Assembly (NCBI GenBank): GCA_001724265.1 | Contig: MEDY01000010.1 | Location: 108,256-172,255 of the forward strand | Reading direction: 5' to 3' | Source: Rhizaria sp. SCN 62-66 | Taxonomy: Eukaryota; Rhizaria, unplaced | Length of the DNA stretch: 64,000 nt | In this document: positions 1 through 12,700 of the stretch, piece by piece | How the letters are laid out: every line of letters begins with the position of its first letter | Numbering within the stretch: the stretch's first letter is position 1 | Notes under the pieces: generated by a model | Told to the model about the DNA's origin: nothing | Databases searched by the model: none | The model's input: only the letters and a program-made list of their open reading frames with translations | Position numbers and translations under genes: made by a program

Positions 1-258
1 ATGGGGCTCCGCTCCGAGCGCGGCAAGATGTACGTCACCACCTCCAAGTACTTCACCTACAACCACGGCGTGGCGCGCAAGGGCTTGTCGAAGGACATCC
101 GCATGGAGATTGCGCGCTCGCGGCGCCAGCGCGTCATCGCGAATGAGACAGAGCGCCAGCTCGTGCTCAAGTTCGAGGAGGACGAGGCCGCAGCTAAGGC
201 GCTGCGCAAGGTCAACAAGGCTGCGGAGAACGCGGACAAGCAGACGGCCTTCTTGTGA
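1..258 (+). CDS. C-terminal part of an unrecognised protein (5' end outside window)
   Basis: The frame is open from the first base and ends in TGA at 256-258, giving 85 residues. The ATG at base 1 is probably an internal Met, since the window simply starts there; the true start or an upstream exon lies to the left. The segment is basic and helical, with an Arg/Lys-rich middle (…IARSRRQR…) followed by a Glu/Lys/Ala-rich helix that could form a coiled coil. I do not recognise the family. It converges on the Sm-like gene at 578-1429. Codons are GC-ending like the neighbours. Confidence is good that it is coding and low on what it does. Confidence 0.6.
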   Translation: MGLRSERGKMYVTTSKYFTYNHGVARKGLSKDIRMEIARSRRQRVIANETERQLVLKFEEDEAAAKALRKVNKAAENADKQTAFL

Positions 259-577
259 GTGCACCGCATCGCTTCCTGAATTATTGCACCTTGTCGTTGA
301 GATCGCTTGCTGATGTGGGTGCTTTATCCAAAGTTATTGCAGCTTTTTGTTGCTGACGTGTGTGGGCCAGACGTGTAAACCCTGACTGGACGCTGAGTTT
401 GTGTTCATACAATACAAAACATGTCAACTCGATATCAATGGTTGTAGTTCTTGTATTGTGTTTGAAAAATAAAACTATGTCAACTTGTGCTAATGTAACG
501 AAAATGAACACAAAATGATCATTTTGTGCTTTGTGCTCTGTAAAGGTCTAGGTTTTCATGAGATGCGGGTTAGCGTT
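259..577. other. Convergent 3' intergenic region
   Basis: AT-richer spacer between the stop of the left-edge plus-strand gene and the TAA of the minus-strand Sm-like gene. It should hold both 3' UTRs. A plus-strand AATAAA lies at 468-473 and could serve as a polyadenylation signal. No gene or RNA gene seen. Confidence 0.5.
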
Positions 578-1429
578 TTAACGAGAAGCATTGTAGTTGT
601 TCCCGTCATAATGCCTATCGCGCTCAGAGCGATCACGGCTCGCCCCATTGGTATGGCTGTTGCCACTGCCACTGCGGCTGTTGTGATGACGCTGCTGCTG
701 CGTTCCCCAATGAGTCTGAGCCTGACCCTGAGCCTGGCCCTGCGCCTGTGCCTGCGCCTGCGGTTGAGGTTGCTGTTGCTGTCGCTGCTGCGCTTGTGAC
801 TGCTGTTGGCCCCTCACGTTCCCACTGACAGAAACCACATTCACGCTCGCATTCCCCTCGGAGCGCTCGCCAAACACAATCGCCTCGGCCTGCGGCACGA
901 ATCGGCGCACCGGCGGCGCACCTCCCCCGCCCCCGTCTATAGTGAGTGCACCCGCACCAGCAGCCCCCGCCGCGCCAGTCACCCCGTCGCCCGCAGCGGC
1001 CGTCCCCGCGGTAACTGAGCCTGTGCGCGCGGAGGGCGGCGCGCGCTGGTGGCGCCGGTTCTTGTTCTGCGCGGCCGCGATGGCGCGGAGCTGCGCGTTC
1101 ACGGCGTCGCCGACGCGGATATTCTTCGGGATGTGGACGTAGCGCACGTGCCGGTTGCGCACCGTGTAGAGCGCGTAGTTGCGCGGCGGGGAGATGGCGT
1201 CCCAACCGCCCATGCGCGAGACGCGTGCGTTTTTGAGCGTGATGACCCAGTCGTTTGTGGCGTTGGCGAGTAGACCGACGACCTCGTAGTCGCTCGTGAG
1301 CTCGACGCATATCTGCTTGTCATAAAGCGCGCGAAGAATGAAGCCCATAAGGTTGTCGCCGGGATGGGGCGGCACGCGGGGGGCAGTTGAGGCCGCGGAT
1401 GACGCGCTGGGGGAGGACTGTGCGGACAT
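578..1429 (-). CDS. Sm-like protein, most like LSM10, with a long Gln/Gly-rich tail
   Basis: Single exon of 283 aa; ATG at 1429-1427, stop TAA at 580-578. Residues about 25-120 form an Sm fold. Sm1 has the pattern VELTSDYEVVG followed by a LxNAxVS strand. Sm2 reads VRYVHIP, the form typical of LSM10 of the U7 snRNP rather than the SmD1 form. After Sm2 comes a helix (IRVGDAVNAQLRAI) corresponding to the LSM10 segment that follows its Sm2 motif. The remaining 160 residues are low complexity: Gly/Ala, a Gln-Ala repeat, then Ser/Asn/Arg/Asp at the C-terminus. LSM10 is normally about 120 aa. The expected role is a ring subunit binding snRNA in histone mRNA 3' processing. Other Sm/LSm families, especially SmD1-like, are possible. 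No UAG codon is present. Confidence 0.8.
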   Translation of the reverse strand: MSAQSSPSASSAASTAPRVPPHPGDNLMGFILRALYDKQICVELTSDYEVVGLLANATNDWVITLKNARVSRMGGWDAISPPRNYALYTVRNRHVRYVHIPKNIRVGDAVNAQLRAIAAAQNKNRRHQRAPPSARTGSVTAGTAAAGDGVTGAAGAAGAGALTIDGGGGGAPPVRRFVPQAEAIVFGERSEGNASVNVVSVSGNVRGQQQSQAQQRQQQQPQPQAQAQAQGQAQGQAQTHWGTQQQRHHNSRSGSGNSHTNGASRDRSERDRHYDGNNYNASR

Positions 1430-1992
1430 GGGGTGGAGCGAAATCTGTTGTCACGAAAGCTCAACGAGAAAGTTGATTAGTTCTCCTCAATGGTCTATGC
1501 GTTAAGTATAATTAGAGATATACATATTTTATGAGGGTTCTCAATTCATATTGCTGCCACACATCTGTTAACGGAAATATGAGAGCACGGCATGATGTTT
1601 AAGCTTGGTTCATCCTAATTTGACTAGTGTTTGAGAGCAAGACAGAGTTCGTAGATATGATGCTTATACTTGCACATATATCATCACACAAAACACGAAC
1701 ACAGTTGAAACACGTTTATACAGCGCATTAACCTAACGTAACGCTATTTAATGTTGTTTGTCGCCATCAATTCCAGCTCTCGAACTGAGCACCGGGTTTA
1801 GAGTCATTCGCCACAATGGTAAGAAGTGCTATTTAGTACATGTACTACAGAAAACCAGTGCAAAGGAGAGTAAAGTGTAATTGTATTATACAAAAAATAC
1901 ATATCAGGGCTATTTAATTCAAGGTTAATCAAAGATGCATTACTTAAACAGCATTAATAGTGCTGATACACGTTATCGCGATACTCGGAGAG
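1430..1992. other. Spacer upstream of the Sm-like gene
   Basis: AT-rich spacer between two minus-strand genes: the 3' UTR of the giant gene (stop at 1995-1993) and the promoter/5' UTR of the Sm-like gene. No convincing open frame, tRNA or repeat seen. Confidence 0.5.
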
Positions 1993-4900
1993 TTACATCT
2001 TGGGTGCCTGGCTCATCAGAATGCGGCTCGACTTGGCCAGCAGGTCCCTCCCCACGCACACGGGGCACGCCATCGGCAGTGTCACCCCGCTTGACTGCAC
2101 CGCCGCGAGCACTTGCGCGAGCAGCGTGGCCTGCACGTGTTCCAGCCCCGGCACCGCGGCCCTGACCAGCTCCGGCATGGCGGCGACCGGGGTCGCGTGG
2201 CCGCACGAGAAGGCGCACAGCACGTGCTCTGGCGTGGCAGCCAGCTCGGCGCAGATCAGTTCAAACGGGGCGAGGCCGGCGTCGGAGCCCAAGCGGGCAG
2301 GGCGGGCGGTCGCGCCCTCACTGGCACCGGCGGCCGCTACGGCGGTGGGTTGCGCTGCCAGGGCCGAAGCGACGGAAGCAGGGAACTGGGTGAACACGGT
2401 CGCCAGCGGGATGACAAGGGGGACCGGAGGCGTCGTGACGTCGTCATCGTCGTTCACGCCGTTGCCGATGTTCGAATGTCGGCTGTTCTTGTTGCCGGTC
2501 ATCGGTGAGCTAGCAGAGTGCGTGTGCGCAAAGAAAGGCTCAAAGACTGCAGTGGCTTCTGACGCTGAGTGAGACACGATCGAGAGCACGCGCTGCCACA
2601 ACTGAGGGTCCATCACAGTGCTCGTCTTGCCGCGACTGCTGGAGCTCGCCGCCAGTGAGCTCTCCGCCAGACTAGCACTCAACACCGCGTCCGCGTTGCT
2701 GGCTGAACTCACGGCAGCAGACTCGGCGCTCACGGAGTCAGCGTGCACGGCGAGTGCGGCCAGCGCGTTGACAGCAGTATCCGCGCCAGCAGCAGTTTCG
2801 CGGCGACGGCTCTGTTGCTGCGGATTGCGGTTGTTGCGACGCCGCTGGAGCAAGCTAAGAGTCGTAGTCGCGGCAACCGTCGCGTTCTCCGCAGTCGCCT
2901 GGCTGCCGTCGCAAGACTGCGGCCGCAGCGCCGCCTGGGCATCAGCAAGCTGGGTGAGCGTGAGCGCGTGCGCCTCGGGCGTCAGCGCCAGCGCGGCCGC
3001 CGCGGCAACGGCGACGCGCGGCGACAGCAGCAGCGGCAGCGCGAGCGGGTGCGCGGCGGGCGCCGCGCCCGAGCCCGGAGCGGCGGGGTGCGTGAGTGGC
3101 GCCTCAGCGAGCACTGCGGCGACGGCGGCCGCGGGGGGCAGGCCCGCCGTGTAGGGCGAGGACATGAGCAGGGAAGCGAGCGCGGGGCCAGCGGTGTCGA
3201 CACCGGAGGCGGCAGCGGAGGCATTGCTCGCGTTCACGGTCGGCCCAGTCGCGGTTGCAAGAGTAGCGGGCGTGAGAAGCACCTGCTGCACGACCGACAC
3301 TAGGGGCGGCAACGGGACTGCGAGCGTGTTGCGTGCGTGACCACAAACATGGCTAACGAGGCTCACGTCACGGAGAGAGGCCGTGAGCACACTGGCGTTG
3401 TCGGGAGCACACGCAAACATACTTGTTGTATCTGTGCTGGCGTCTGCAGTACTAGTGTTGACAACGAGAGGGGCGTGCAAGAACACGCCTGCCAGCACTG
3501 CGCCAACAGGGGCGACGGCAGCGGTCCAGCGGCTAGTCTTATTGCCGTTACAACTGGCAGTCATGACGGGCACGGGAAGACCAGGGCAGATACACTCAGT
3601 GAGGTACGCCTCGAGAGGCTGCAACGGCCATTGTGACAGGAGTGTCAGCACAGAAGTCGCAGCTTTAACGCCAGCGTGGCTGTTGATGCTGTTCGGAAGC
3701 TGCGACCAGGTTTGCGCCACGATGGGAGCCGCAGTTGCAGCCCATGTAGAAGCAGCAGAAGTGACTGTGATTGCAGCTGCAGCAACAGTCGTCAAGCAAC
3801 GGTTCACGGCAGCAGCCTCGAAAGCACTGAACGTCGAAGCAGACAGGTTGTGGCAAGAGGAGCTGTTCTGCGTGTGACCCGAGGCAGAAATGCAGACACG
3901 ACAATCGGCAGGAGACACACACTTACTCGCGTTACAGGTGGCAGTGAGTCTAAGTAATGTCTCATGCAGCACAGGCAGCGCACGAGACCAGAACGCAGTC
4001 AGCATCAGCGCACGCACAGCTCCAATAAAGCCGTCGGAGACGCTCGACCCATCCGCGGTTGTGCTGAAGACTGTGACAGCACCAGAACCGAGCTGCGACA
4101 CATGAGTAACGAGCGAACGGCCCGACTGAGAGCAGAGCAGCTGCAGCAAGCCCTTGCCAGACGACATACTAGACCGCGCAGAGGCTCCAGAGAAGGGCAC
4201 GGCCAGCGGCGTCCAAGCAGCCATCATTTGCAGGGTCTGAGTTAGGCTTGAGTGCAAGAAGAGTTCAGCGGTCGGCACAGACAGCTGCAACGGCAGCGAA
4301 ACGGTCGTCAGACTGGCAGAAGCGGCAGTGCTGCTGCTCGTGGACATTCCCGCGCTGTGGGTGGTGCTCTTCAACACCAAACGGTTGTTGGCGCTGCTGC
4401 TCGTAGTTGTGGCTGTAATTGAGTTTGCAGTTGTAACAGATGTGAAATGTTGGGCAGTTTCTGCGATCAGGGTCGGAGTAATCAGCAACCACTGAACAAC
4501 CGTCGTCGCACCGGTGTCATTGCACGCACTCGCAAGCGCAGTCGGCCGGTAGGCTCCGTGGAGCGACAACATCGATGACACGCACAACGGCAAGAGCGAG
4601 GAACGGGTCTCGCTCAAGTCGTGCCACATACTAGGCATACTCTCTGACAGCGCGTAAACGACGTTAGGCTTGCTCACGCCATCACCAGCCTCATCATTGC
4701 CGTCATCGTTGTTGTCATCGTTGACGAGAGCAGAGTTCACGCGTGCAGAGAGAACACTGAAGTACTCGTCAGCCTCCTTGACCCGCTGCATGATTTTCTC
4801 GGTCCTGCTCGCCTCGTCCATCGCCGTCAGCCGCACCAACGCGTTGAGGTACGTCTCGACGACGGCGCGCACTAGCTTGCGCAGAGACGCCGGCACCTGC

Positions 4901-7900
4901 TGCGGCGGCTGGCCGCGGGCCGCGGCGGCCGAGGCGGCGGCGGCCGTCGTGCTGGCGAGCACGGACGCGGGGATGTGCGAGGCCCAGATCGAGCCGGACT
5001 TGCGGAAGCGCGCGACCATCACCGGCGTCACCACACCACGGGGCGCGGTGACACTCGCGCTCGCGTCCTGCTGAGTCGCGTGTGTACTGGGGATTAATGG
5101 AGTCGCTGCTTGGGGTGCGTTGCAGTCATACACAGAACAGTCAGTCGAAAGGAAGAGACTGTGAGCGCGTCCCTTAGCCTCTGCACTCAGCGCAATCGCG
5201 CTCACATTCACCACGTCAATCGCCGCAGCAGCAGACTTACCTGCGTCACGCCCACTGTAGCTCCCCGCGTTATTATTGGCGTTCGTAGCCAGCGGCGACT
5301 GCGAAAGCACCAACACGCCGCGCCTAAGCGCGAGGCGTCCGGCCGCGTTGGCGCCGGGGCCGCCGCCGACCGCGGCACTCGCCGACGGGGGCAGGCCGTC
5401 GGCGTGCGCGAGCGCGGCGGCGACCGCGGGGGCCACGGGGTAGCCCGGATCGAGCAGCTCGCATAGACGTTGCAGCCCGGCGCGCGGCAGCGTCGGTAGC
5501 AGTGAGGCGAGCAGGGAAATGTAGCCCGCGATGTTGTAGTGACTAGAGGCGGCGGCGGCGGCGGCGAGGGCGGCGGCCGGGGCGCACGCGAGAAGGGCCA
5601 GCGCGCGCGTGGCTGGAGGCAGCGCGGGCGCAGAGTGGGGCGGCGGCAGCGCGAGGGCCAGAGCAGCCGCGACACGGGGACTCAGGCGGCGCTTAACAGT
5701 GTGCTTACTTGCGGAAAGACGCTGTTTGTCACTGTCGATGTCAATCATGATGTTCTTCGCATTACTCATGTGAGCATCAACGTCGCAGATGTTGTTGATC
5801 GTGCCGTTCGCATCTTCGTTGTTGTCGTCGTTCTTGGCAACAACCTCCGAGTCGACGACCGAGACGACGGACGACACAGTGCCCAACCTGGGGGACAATT
5901 GCTGCTCGCAGTCGCTCGCATTGGTGTCACGATCACTATCACTATCGCCAGCCTGCGACGACAGCGCGGCCAGCGACACGCGTGACGCGCTGTGTCGCAT
6001 GATCTCGCCGAGGCCCTCGCCCAGCTGGCTCAAATCGAAGTTGGGCACGGTGCCGACCGAGCCCAGCATCACGGGGCTGCGCACCGCCCTGTTGTACGCG
6101 CCCTGGCTGTGGCCGTGGCTCGGCGACGCGGCCGACGCAGAGCCCGACAGCGCGGGGGATCGGTTGCTCTCGAGCGGCGGCAGCGCGATGCCCGCGGCGG
6201 CCAGCGCAGCAGCCACGGCAGCCGCAGCCGGGTGCGGGGCGCGGCGCAGGAGTTTGTGATTGTACGGAGTGCCACCGGTCTCAGCGGCAGTAATGGAGCC
6301 GCTGTTAGCGTTAGCAGCGGCAGCGGCAGTAGCGGAAACGGCGCGAGGACGAGCGCTCCCGCTGATGCTGTTGATGGTGGTGGCAACGGCGCGCAGCGGT
6401 GTTGCGGTATCAATCCCGCTATTCGCAACAAAGTGAGGCGACCGGCTCGAATACACCGGCGTGAGAGAACTGCGACGACGATGACTGTGGTTGTGGGCGT
6501 AGTTGACTGCAATATCGCTGCCATCACCACTGCGGCGAGGCAAGGGCAAGGGCACGAGAGCGAACCCGTCATCGCCAGTGGCAGGGCTAGCGTTGCCAAG
6601 CTTGCTTGGGTCGAAGTCATCGGGAAGCGTCCCGACCACAGGGGCTCCCGGTGCAATGCCGCTCGCACTACTGAACACGACAGCGCTGCCGTCTCCAGTC
6701 GTGTTCAAGTGTTCCTCCGCGTTGCTGTACAGAGAGATGTCGTCAAAGACTCTCACAGTGACGCCGCTGTTGCTGCTGGCATTGCAAGCAGCAGTGCCGA
6801 CAGGCGTAGCAACGCTCACAGAGGCAGCGATGGCTGCGATGTCGCGACTCACCAGCAGTTGCACACGCTTGCTCAGCGCACCAAGGCCAACTCGAGTGTC
6901 GCCTTCGTGCCGAGCTCGCGGGCGAACTGCAGCAGCAGCGCGCGCGACAATGGGCTCAGGCAGCGTCGTCACATGCGCCGAGAGCAGTGCGTACGCATAG
7001 CCGAGCCCCGTCACGGCCATGTCTTGCGGCGGCGCGTGCCGCAGCGCCGCGGTCAGCGCCTCGCGAGCCGCAGGGCCTTCTCCAGGCGGCGCGCGCGGCG
7101 GGGGCGGCCCCGCGGACGCGGAGGCAGAGGCGGCGAGAGTGAAGTACAGGTCGCAATCGTCGGAGGACAGGGGATCGTTGGAATATGCGTCAAGATCTTC
7201 GGGGTGTTGACTGTGGTAGGGATCGTTTAAAGGGAGTGCCAAGCCGAGAAGAACAGCTAACTCGTTCACATGGGACTTAGACGTGGGCTTTGAGCGAGCG
7301 TATTTCGGCAGCGACTTGGTGTAAACTGTGAGGGCATTCGTATCGCTAACGCTACCGCAGCTCGTGTTTGCCGCAGCCGTCATGGCAGCATCAGAGCTTT
7401 CGCTCTCCGAGTCAGACTCAGATCCAGAGTGACTGCCGCTGTCGGCGTCACAGTCTGAGTCAGAGCTGACGCCGGTGATATGAGTGTGGCGCAGCCAGGG
7501 CGCGTTGATGGGGAAATCTTCGCCTGCAATGCGCGCGCTGACATCCCGGAGTCCGCCCTTCGTCGCCGCGCGGGTGGGGGACTTCGCGGCTGCAAGAGTG
7601 TTGTTGTGGAAGTTGCTGTTGTGGCGGGACACGAGCACGTATTCTCCGTCATTGCCATCCAAGTCCGAGTCACTGCCACCGACATTGTTGCCATCGTCGT
7701 CGCCGCCCTCCTCTTCTTCCTCTTCTTCGGCCAGCACAGCGACGGCGAGAGCTTCGCGTTCGACGCGCGCCAGAGCCATCAGGTTCAGACGCATCATGAC
7801 GAGCTCAAGCGTGGCAGTGACGCCACCCGCCGCCATCAGGACTGCGCCAACGTCGGTGCTCAGGAGGTCCTTCTCGCGGCTCTGGGATGCGAGGCCGACA

Positions 7901-9674
7901 CTCGCAGCAGACAGGGCAGCGCTCCACGCGCTATGACTACTATTGGCACTAGAAGTTGTCGTTGAGAATGCGGCTGCTGTCAGTGTGAGCAGCAGTGGCG
8001 TTGCGCGACGATCGCGCGCGAATGACAGAGCCAAGGACATTCCTGGGCCAGCAGCAGTGGCAGTGGTCGAGCCCGAGGTGGCGGCAGCCGCCGCAGCGGC
8101 GGCCGCGACGGCAATCACACTCCTGGACGCGGACTTGTTCGCATCGACAGCAGGAATCAGCGACCGCGCGTGCGAGGCCACAGCGCCTGCTGCGGCGTTC
8201 ACGCTCGCGGGCTGCGACGCGAAGGCCGTAAGCGAGTGCAGCATCAGCAGCGTATGCGACACAGGGAGGGCGCGGCGGCGAGTCAAGACTGCGGCGGGCA
8301 GCATGCGGGCGCAGAGGGAGTCGAGAGCGACGGTCTCGTCCACGCTCACACCGGCGCCAGCGCCGCTGACTTCATTCACGCTCGCAGTAGCGTTTGCGGC
8401 TTTGTCAGTGCCAGAGTGCGAGGTAGCATTCGTATTCTTCGCGTTCAGAAGCAAGCGCAGCCATTGCCCGACGCCGGAGCCTGCGTCAGCAACGACAACA
8501 CTTGCGGCCGCCCTGCCGTTGCGCCGACTCGCACTCGCAGCGTTCGCGGCTGCGGCGGCCTTGACACTGGCGTTGGCGTCGGAGCCAGTGTACAGAGCAG
8601 TCGCGGCGCCGCCGGTGCGGGCAAGCCATGCGACCGCCGCGGCAGTCTCGCTCTCGGCCGACTCCGCGGCGGCGTTGAGCAGCCCGCTCTGCTGCATGGC
8701 GAGGCGGCGTGCAGAGTCGGCGGCCTGCAGAGCGTGGCTGTGGGCGGCGAGCTCAGCCTGAGATGCGAGACCGAGATCGGTGACGAGCGGGGAAGCAGCA
8801 ACGTCCCAGACCGTCCACTCGTGTACTGCCTCCACGTCGACAGCGGCGCCACTGTCAGCACTCTTCGTGATTGCAGACACGGACTCAATAACGGCGTTCT
8901 TGAGCGACATAAGCGCATCCTCAGCTTCCGTAGCCGCAGCTTCGGCCGCCGCGGCCACAGCTTCCTGCTCGGCGGCCTCAGCGCTAGCAAGCACCAGCGC
9001 ACGCAGTTGCGTGAGCGCGTACAGAGTCACAAGCGTCGCCGTCACAGTCGCCTCAGAAGAGACGATTGCGGGGACGACGGCGCCTGATGCGACTGCGGCG
9101 GCGCCGGCAGCAGTGTCGAGCGTGGCAGCCAGTGCAGCGGCATCAACACCGGCAAAGACCGATGACGGCGGGAAGGACAGCGCGCGGGGAGCGACGGACG
9201 CGGCCGCGAACGAGCGCAGCGCGTGTGATGGCCGGCGCCACGCAGCGACAGCGTTAGTGCCCATCGAGCCCGAAGCACTGCGACGAGAACGAGACTGCTG
9301 CTGTCGGAGTTGAGCACTGGAAGGTGCATACGAATCCCACAGCGTTGCCAGAGTCGCCTCGGTCGTGAAGGCAGAGGCAGATGCGGAGTGGCTTGCACGC
9401 AGCGCCGCAGCAGCTGCGGCAGCAACAGCAGCGGGACCAGCGGCCGCAGAAACAGCTAGGGCGTTGGAAGCTGTGGAAGCTGCCGTGGTTGCGTTGGTAG
9501 GCAGCGGCGGGTAGCCCAACGTGACCGAGCAAACGAGCGAAGACACATCGGGCCAGATCGTCGTCGTGGCAGCAGCAGCACTAGTGTTTGCAGTGACAGA
9601 GTCGCTACTCACGACTGGCGTCAAGACAGTTGCTGGCTGTTCGATGCTTGCGTGTGCGGTGTCGCTGCGATCAC

Positions 9675-9705
<31 letters not shown>

Positions 9706-12700
9706 GAACGGAAGCACCACAGGCAAGAACGGCGAAGCGGCAATCATGCGGTGCGGCACTGTCACCGCTGCGCTAGCGCTAGGAGTGCTTCCGTCCCGCG
9801 ACGGCGTGCCGCGGCGGCCACGCCTGTTCGCCGGCGTGCTGGCGTTAAGCCCGAGAGCCGGAGAGGCCAGCCGACTCACCGCGGAGCTGGCGCGGCGCGC
9901 ACTGATGGCCGCACCGGGGGACGCGGCGCCGCCGTCGGCAGAGAGCAGGAGCGCGGCAGATGACGCGGCCGGCGCGAGGCCATGCGGGGCGGCCCAGGAC
10001 AGCGCGGCGACGCGGTCCTCCGCCTCCTCCTCGTCCACGGCGGACGCAGAGACATTTGCACTGGCGCCGACGAGAGAGAGAGTGTGGCTGTCAGAGTGCG
10101 AGAGAGACGAAGTCGCGTTTGCAGCAATGCGAGCAGGAGAGAGAGAGAATGGGTCAATGCTTGCAGCCGCACCGTCAAAGACGTCTTCGTCCTCGTCAGC
10201 AGCATCGTCTTCCTCCGTGTTCGCGTCGGCATCGTCGCCACTGTTGTTGGCATCACTAGCGTCGCTTGCTGTGAGTTCGGCGCTGCCTGGCTCACGCGGC
10301 GTGGCGGAAGCCGTCATGATATTCGGGTCAGCAAACTGCATTGGCGACGGGGACGGTGAGGGAGTCGACGACTGCGGCTGCACACCAGCTGATGCAGGGA
10401 CGGGATCAACAGGCGCACTAGCACCAACAACAGCGACTGCAGTGAGCGAGTGCAAGTGCGCAGCAGCAGTCTCTTGCAGGTACAGCGTCAGCGCAGCGCA
10501 GCCGGAGCCGCCCTGGACTCTGCCGCGCTGCTGCTGCTGCTGATGCTGCGACTGTGGTAGTCTGCGGCCGTAGGCGGATCTACTGGGCGTCCCGTGAGCG
10601 CTGCCGCCCGCACTGGCACCACCGCGACCGCTCGAGTTCGAGCTCGAGCTGGAGGGCGAAGCGAGACCAGCCGCTGCAGTCAGACTAGGCACAAGGGCGG
10701 TGATGAGCGTTGTCACAAGGCCGTGAAGCTCAAAGGCAGCCGCGGACAGGGCGGCGGCCGCTGCCGCAGTGACTGGGGAAGACGGCGCTGCCGCGGCAGC
10801 CACTGCGGCGGCGGTGTCGGTCGCGGCGGCGGCGGCAGCGATGACAGCGAGCATAGGCAGAGGGTCGGAGGCAATGGAACAGCAGTGGGCGAGCGACAGA
10901 GCGCGGGCAAACAGGGGGCGCATTGACGGACGCGAGGGCAGCACGGTCGCTGCGGGCGCCGCCGATGCAGACGAGTTGTTGTGGACGACCGCGACAGTGT
11001 CCGCAGTGTACGATGCCACAGCAGCAGCAGCGTGCGCGAGTGCGTGGAGGCCCTCTGCAGCAAAAGATGCGTCAACGTCCATGTCACTGATGCTTGCCAG
11101 CGGTGAGAGTAGGAGACGAGAAGCGGTGTCAGTGGAGACCCCGCTCTCTGCAATCGCCACAGCCTCATCAAACGGACTGGGCCCCGTTGAGAGCGACGCA
11201 GAGTGCGGGAACACGGCCCAGAGAGGAGCGACGGCCGCAATGTACCGCGAAAGCGCCTGAGCAGGGCTGGACGGAAGCGCAGAATCGGCACGCTCCGAGG
11301 GGGGACTGAGACGCAAGCAGCGGAGTCGAGTGAGTGCCCAGACCGCAGTGCGGCGCAGGCTGAGCGCGACGGCAGACGTGGGTAAAACTGCGCTCGAGTT
11401 CCCGGCACCACTGGTACCCGCAGCAGCGCTGATAGCCGCGGCACTCTGAGTAACGTTCGGCGGGACCACCGCGGCCACGGACGAGAGGGCAGCCGCGGCG
11501 ATAAACTGGGTCACGAGCCTGTCCCAGCGCAGGCGCAGCAGCGTGCGCAGCAGCGGCAGGCGGATCACACTCGGGGTGAGTGGAGACACCGGCTTCACGA
11601 ACGCCGAAGTTGCATCGTTGTGCACATCAAGGGCGCGAGCGTTACTCAAAGCAGACCCACTCGTAGAGGTGGCAGCGACAGCGGCGGCTGCCTCGGCCGA
11701 AGCCAGCGGCAGCCAGCGCGAGGCGGTGTCCCACTTGACGTTGTAGAGTCCGGTCGCCGTCCAGAGCAGCACGCCCGATGCGCCGGCGGCAGCGCTGTCC
11801 CAGCCGTCCTGTGCGTTGGCAGCCGACGACGCGTGGCGCACGGCGGACGACGACGGCGCCAGGAACGCCGCCGCCGAGGCGACCGCAGCGGCCGCCGCGC
11901 CGGCGCCAGCGCCGCGGGCGCCGGTGACGTAGGGCGACCGCGCGTCGCACACGCCCGTGGCGGTGGCGCCGAAAACGCGGCCGGGCACCGTGATCACCTG
12001 CAGCGCGGGGGTAGTCAGCGCGGGCGGGCTCAGGGCGGCGCGCGCTGCGGCGGCGGCGACGGAAGACGGCATGGAGTCGAATGATGCGGCAGCGGTGAGG
12101 GCTACGGTGGCCGCAGATCTAGTGGCTGCAGCAGTCGATGTGGCCGTTGAGTGGTCGTCTAAAGCATTCGCAGCGGCGACCGCGGCGGCTGCAGCTGCCG
12201 CAGCGGCAGCGCTATCAGAGGAGCTGGAGCCAAATGCACTGTTGATCGTGTTGGCGGCCGAAGTGGCGACGTCCTCGAACGACTCCCCGACCGCGCCGCC
12301 CTGCAGCGAGCGCCGCGCGGCCAGCCCGGAAACGACGAAGATGGTGCTTTCCGTGCGGGACGGGGCAATCACGAGAAGGTACGGGTCCGCTGCGATGACA
12401 AACCGGCCGGGCGGCAACAACACCTGTGTGAGCACAGGGGGAAGCGGGAGCAGTGGGTTTGCGAGGAAAGCGTGCGCGCCCGCGGCGTTGGCGTTGCGGC
12501 GGCTACCAGGGGTGCGACGCGTAGATGCGGGCGCAGGTAAGAGACCAGCAATGGCAGCGGCGAGTGCGGGGGTGGCATCGGCGGCGGCGGAGGCGGCATG
12601 CGAGCGCCGCAGCTGTGCGACGTCGGACGGCAGCGAGAGGAGCCGGCCGGAGCGAGGGCAGAAGAGCAGGAGGAAAGACGTTGACCCCATCACGATTGGT

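Noticed and set aside
9694-9696. Programmed readthrough of TAG rather than codon reassignment
   Set aside because: Ten TAGs in four genes share no downstream context, and TAG is absent from all inferred gene ends. Reassignment explains both.
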